Below are positions 4,686 through 7,178 of a stretch of 7,178 nucleotides of DNA, piece after piece. Every line of letters starts with the position of its first letter. Position 1 is the stretch's first letter. The DNA is from an uncultured Eubacterium sp. (GTDB lineage: Bacteria > Bacillota > Clostridia > Lachnospirales > Lachnospiraceae). Below the pieces are notes generated by a model, which was not told where the DNA came from, ran no database searches, and worked only from the letters and a program-made list of their open reading frames with translations. Made by a program: the position numbers and the translations under genes. Where the stretch lies: contig CAMODP010000090.1 in the NCBI GenBank assembly GCA_946611445.1, forward strand, positions 1 through 7,178. Reading direction: 5' to 3'.

Positions 4686-5315
4686 TTATTTTGTGCCGAA
4701 TATGCGGTCGCCGGCGTCGCCGAGACCGGGGACTATGTAGCCGACCTCGTTCAGCTTTTCATCCAGCGCACCCACGACGATGTCTACGTCGGGATGTTCT
4801 TTCTGCAGGCGTTCCAGGCCGTCAGGCGCGGCAATGATGCAGAGGAAGCGGATTTTGCGGCAGCCGTGCTTTTTGAGCTGACGGATGGCGTCGCAGGCGG
4901 AGCCGCCTGTGGCCAGCATGGGATCTACGACGAAGACTGCGCGCTCTTCTATATCGGCAGGCAGCTTGCAGTAGTATTCCACCGGCTCCAGTGTATCCGG
5001 ATCACGGTACATGCCGATATGACCGACTTTTGCGGCGGGAATCAGTGTCTGCATGCCTTCAACCATGCCGAGACCCGCGCGCAGGATCGGCACGATCGCC
5101 AGCTTTTTGCCTTCCAGGCGTTTTACGGTTGTCTTCTGGATGGGTGTGTTTATCTCTACATCTTCAAGACTGAGATCGCGGGTGCTCTCATAGCATTCCA
5201 GCATGGCAATCTCAGCGACCATGGCGCGGAAATCCCGGGTGCCTGTCCTCTCATCCCTGATCAGCCCGATTTTGTGCTGGATCAGCGGATGGTCCATAAT
5301 CGTTACCTTACCCAT
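4686..5315 (-). CDS. upp: Uracil phosphoribosyltransferase
   Basis: This 209-aa enzyme makes UMP from uracil and PRPP in pyrimidine salvage in the cytoplasm. It shows the family signature throughout: an N-terminal [14 protein letters not shown] (8-21), [18 protein letters not shown] (26-43), ILRAGLGM (77-84), the PRPP-binding loop [12 protein letters not shown] (129-140) and the uracil-binding C-terminus [16 protein letters not shown] (193-208). Length is the standard 208-210 aa and no key residue is missing. The SD AAAGGAGG (5328-5321) lies 5 nt before the ATG and overlaps the stop codon of the Sua5-RpiB gene, so the two genes are probably cotranscribed and coupled. PRPP derives from ribose 5-phosphate, the product or substrate of the neighbouring RpiB, which makes the operon metabolically coherent. 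Confidence 0.97.
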   Translation of the reverse strand: MGKVTIMDHPLIQHKIGLIRDERTGTRDFRAMVAEIAMLECYESTRDLSLEDVEINTPIQKTTVKRLEGKKLAIVPILRAGLGMVEGMQTLIPAAKVGHIGMYRDPDTLEPVEYYCKLPADIEERAVFVVDPMLATGGSACDAIRQLKKHGCRKIRFLCIIAAPDGLERLQKEHPDVDIVVGALDEKLNEVGYIVPGLGDAGDRIFGTK

Positions 5316-5326
5316 TTTACCCTCCT

Positions 5327-5773
5327 TTACGCCTTGCTGTGATAGAGAGCTTCTGCCTTTGCGATTCTCCTCTTGTGACGCTCATCCTCTGAGAAAGGCG
5401 TATCCAGGAAAAGGTCTACGATCTTGCAGGCCATATCCGGTCCGATCACGCGGCCGCCCATGCACAGAACATTGGCGTTGTTGTGAAGACGGGTCAGTTC
5501 GGCGGAGTAGCTGTCTCCGCAGAGCGCCGCTCTGATGCCTTCCATCTTATTTGCGGCGATGGAGATGCCGATGCCCGTTCCGCAGATGAGAATGCCGTTG
5601 TCGCACTCGCCCTTCTGGATCGCCTCACAGACCTTCTGCGCGTAATCCGGATAATCCACGGACTCTGTCCCGAAAGTGCCGAAATCCTTAAATTCAATTC
5701 CTCTCTTCTTCAGATGAGCCCGCACTTCCTCCATCAAAGCAAAACCGCCGTGATCGCAGCCTAATCCAAGCAT
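5327..5773 (-). CDS. rpiB: Ribose-5-phosphate isomerase B (internal start within the fusion frame)
   Basis: Starting at the internal ATG (5773-5771), this is a 148-aa RpiB, almost the same length as the E. coli enzyme (149 aa). Visible motifs are GCDHGG (5-10), the catalytic Cys loop [11 protein letters not shown] (61-71, C64), [11 protein letters not shown] (75-85), [16 protein letters not shown] (96-111, with H97 as the likely ring-opening base) and ERHKRRIAK (131-139). The strong RBS in front means a free RpiB is very likely made as well as, or instead of, the fusion protein. It acts in the non-oxidative pentose phosphate pathway. If the upstream stop is actually present in the organism, this is simply the separate gene. 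Confidence 0.85.
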   Translation of the reverse strand: MLGLGCDHGGFALMEEVRAHLKKRGIEFKDFGTFGTESVDYPDYAQKVCEAIQKGECDNGILICGTGIGISIAANKMEGIRAALCGDSYSAELTRLHNNANVLCMGGRVIGPDMACKIVDLFLDTPFSEDERHKRRIAKAEALYHSKA

Positions 5774-6859
5774 GTTCTTTTTCCTCCTGTTTGTATATTG
5801 TGTGTTTATTGAAGCATGTATAACAGTATGTCCGGCCGCACGGATCAGGCGGTTCATGATCGCCCCTCCCAGCTGCGGCGTATAATAGGACTCTGAGTAA
5901 ATGAGATCGGTCCCGTCCGTGTCAAAGTCACGGAGCAGGCCGTAAAGATGCTGCGCGATCGTCTTTTCATCCGCGCGGCTTCCGATGCAGCGGGCAATTC
6001 CGGCCGGGTAGCGGCTGAGGCTTTCCTCGGCGCAGATGATCCCTACCTTCTTCCCTTCCGCCTCTCCTGTTTCCGCGAGTGCCCGGATTTCCCGGATCAC
6101 TGCCTCCGGCGTTCCTTCGACGATAACCAGCTTTGCCTTTGGCGCATAGTGCCGGTACCGCATGCCGGGCGCCTTCGGGCGGATGGAGGGATCATCCTTC
6201 ATCAGTCCCGGATCGATCCGGACTTCGCCCAGAACATCCGCGAGCATCTCCCGGTTCAGCCAGCCGGGCCGCAGAATCATGGGTACATCTCCCGTGAAAT
6301 CGACGATCGTGGACTCCAGACCGATCTGTACGGAACCGCCGTCCAGAATCATATCGATCCTGTCGCCCAGGTCTTCCTCCACATGGGCGGCGCAGGTAGG
6401 GCGGGGCCGGCCGGAGGTGTTGGCGCTGGGCGCCGCCACAAAGCCGCCCGCTTCCCGGATCAGCGCCTGCGCGGCAGGATGGCTCGGAAACCGTACAGCC
6501 ACGCTGTTCAGCCCGCCTGTGGTTTCCGTGGGCACACAGTCCTTTTTTTCAAAAATCATCGTCAGCGGACCGGGCCAGTACCGGTCCGCCAGACGAACAG
6601 CGGCTTCCGGCACGCGCGCGGCGATCCGGTACAGACTGTCCATATCCGCGATATGGACAATCAGCGGATTGTCAGACGGGCGGCCCTTCGCGGCATAGAT
6701 ACGCAGGGAAGAAGCCGGGTCCAGCGCATTGCCGCCCAGTCCGTACACTGTCTCTGTCGGAAAAGCCACCAGCCCGCCTTGTCTCAGTATACTGCCGGCC
6801 TCCCGGAAGCTGTCCGCGTCTGCCGCGGTGCCTGTCAGCCGAATGACTTTCGCTCTCAC
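5327..6859 (-). CDS. Sua5/YwlC threonylcarbamoyl-AMP synthase fused in frame to ribose-5-phosphate isomerase B
   Basis: This 510-aa frame has two complete enzymes. Residues about 1-200 are a YrdC/Sua5 domain, with [10 protein letters not shown] (33-42), KGRPSDNPL (58-66), WPGPLT (95-100) and [13 protein letters not shown] (143-155). The Sua5 linker [14 protein letters not shown] (220-233) and C-terminal domain follow to about 350, ending in [13 protein letters not shown]. This part makes threonylcarbamoyl-AMP from threonine, bicarbonate and ATP for t6A in tRNA. Residues 363-510 are a full RpiB that interconverts ribose 5-phosphate and ribulose 5-phosphate. The join is only about 14 residues ([14 protein letters not shown]) and looks like translated spacer: AGGAGG is embedded in the RR codons just before the rpiB ATG. 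The Sua5 stop codon seems lost. The start is a GTG (6859-6857) overlapping the TGA of the upstream gene, with AGGAAG about 10 nt before it. A sequencing indel is an alternative explanation. Confidence 0.88.
   Translation of the reverse strand: MRAKVIRLTGTAADADSFREAGSILRQGGLVAFPTETVYGLGGNALDPASSLRIYAAKGRPSDNPLIVHIADMDSLYRIAARVPEAAVRLADRYWPGPLTMIFEKKDCVPTETTGGLNSVAVRFPSHPAAQALIREAGGFVAAPSANTSGRPRPTCAAHVEEDLGDRIDMILDGGSVQIGLESTIVDFTGDVPMILRPGWLNREMLADVLGEVRIDPGLMKDDPSIRPKAPGMRYRHYAPKAKLVIVEGTPEAVIREIRALAETGEAEGKKVGIICAEESLSRYPAGIARCIGSRADEKTIAQHLYGLLRDFDTDGTDLIYSESYYTPQLGGAIMNRLIRAAGHTVIHASINTQYTNRRKKNMLGLGCDHGGFALMEEVRAHLKKRGIEFKDFGTFGTESVDYPDYAQKVCEAIQKGECDNGILICGTGIGISIAANKMEGIRAALCGDSYSAELTRLHNNANVLCMGGRVIGPDMACKIVDLFLDTPFSEDERHKRRIAKAEALYHSKA
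5783..5788 (-). promoter_or_regulatory. Internal RBS for rpiB inside the Sua5-RpiB frame
   Basis: The minus strand reads AGGAGG followed by 9 nt (AAAAAGAAC) and ATG, an optimal Shine-Dalgarno arrangement. The surrounding stretch (5774-5812) is A-rich, unlike the GC-rich coding sequence on both sides, as expected of a former intergenic spacer. Confidence 0.85.
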
Positions 6860-7178
6860 TCTTCTGACACTTCCTCATCCTGGATGATCGGCTCGTCATC
6901 CGTATTGTCCGGCACATCACTGACAATATCATGAATGCCTCTGTACGCGTTCATGAACTGTTTCTGTACCTGGCTGAACATCTCCATGATGTGGCTCAGC
7001 TCCTCCTGGATGACCTCGTACTTCTGACGGCCTTCCGAATTGAGCTCTTCGATCTGCTTCTTTGTCTCCTCCAGAGAGCGGTCAGCCTGGGCCTTCGCTT
7101 CCTCACGGATGCGGTCTGCCTCCTCCTGCGCGGCCTGGATCAGCTCCAGCTTCTTGGATTCGGCCTCTCTCTCCGTCT
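6856..7178 (-). CDS. Coiled-coil protein, DivIVA-like appearance (partial, C-terminal 106 residues)
   Basis: The gene enters from the right edge and ends with TGA at 6858-6856. The visible 106 residues begin TEREAESKKLELIQAAQEEA and are a continuous Glu/Lys/Gln/Ala-rich helix to about residue 70. Next comes a conserved-looking amphipathic segment, VQKQFMNAYRGIHDIVS (70-86), then an acidic disordered tail ending DEEVSEE. This matches the look of DivIVA-family or other cytoplasmic coiled-coil proteins, but the diagnostic N-terminal membrane-binding domain lies outside the window, so the function is not assignable. Its TGA overlaps the GTG start of the Sua5-RpiB gene (GTGA), which suggests translational coupling and makes it the visible first gene of the operon. 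Confidence 0.8.
   Translation of the reverse strand, partial: TEREAESKKLELIQAAQEEADRIREEAKAQADRSLEETKKQIEELNSEGRQKYEVIQEELSHIMEMFSQVQKQFMNAYRGIHDIVSDVPDNTDDEPIIQDEEVSEE

Noticed and set aside
5948..6934. A 328-codon plus-strand ORF opposite the Sua5 domain
   Set aside because: It is a shadow of the GC-rich Sua5 coding sequence with no family motifs.

Overview
The window looks like a chromosomal segment of a moderately high-GC Gram-positive anaerobe of the Clostridia, most likely a gut Lachnospiraceae. This is inferred from strong AGGAGG-type ribosome binding sites, the linkage of a Sua5 domain, rpiB, upp and a dCMP deaminase, and a short phasin-like helical protein typical of Firmicutes. No RNA gene, CRISPR array or intact transposase gene is visible.

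Left part (1-2454, minus strand): a tightly packed surface-glycan operon. In transcription order it holds a radical SAM enzyme (1451-2338), a CapE/FnlA-type UDP-GlcNAc 4,6-dehydratase/5-epimerase (328-1446) and a family 2 glycosyltransferase that runs off the left edge (1-331). The genes are separated by 4 nt or overlap by 4 nt. Upstream is an AT-rich leader (2339-2454) framed by a perfect 10-bp inverted repeat.

Middle (2455-3912): a minus-strand NUDIX hydrolase of the ADP-ribose pyrophosphatase type (2455-3012). It is divergent from a plus-strand gene (3220-3912) with a near-ideal extended -10 promoter. That gene encodes a 230-aa cytoplasmic protein: a phasin-like helical N-terminal half joined to a long acidic tail of seven Glu/Lys/Ser/Cys repeats carrying CC or CCC clusters. 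This is the most unusual gene here.

Right part (3913-7178, minus strand): an operon reading from the right edge. It runs from a coiled-coil protein (partial, 6856-7178) to a Sua5-RpiB in-frame fusion (5327-6859), upp (4686-5315) and a dCMP deaminase of the eukaryotic DCTD-like type (4105-4593). It combines tRNA t6A modification, pentose phosphate isomerisation and pyrimidine salvage. The rpiB part keeps its own strong RBS and ATG, so both a fusion and a free RpiB may be made.

Three copies of a directional 36-37 bp element, each with a perfect 13-bp-stem palindrome, lie around the dCMP deaminase gene at 3926-3961 (+), 3998-4034 (-) and 4639-4674 (-). A decayed half copy lies at 4082-4095. The first two form an inverted doublet like the REPIN/BIME arrangement, and the first doubles as a rho-independent terminator. 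Functional claims rest on motifs read by eye; no database search was made.
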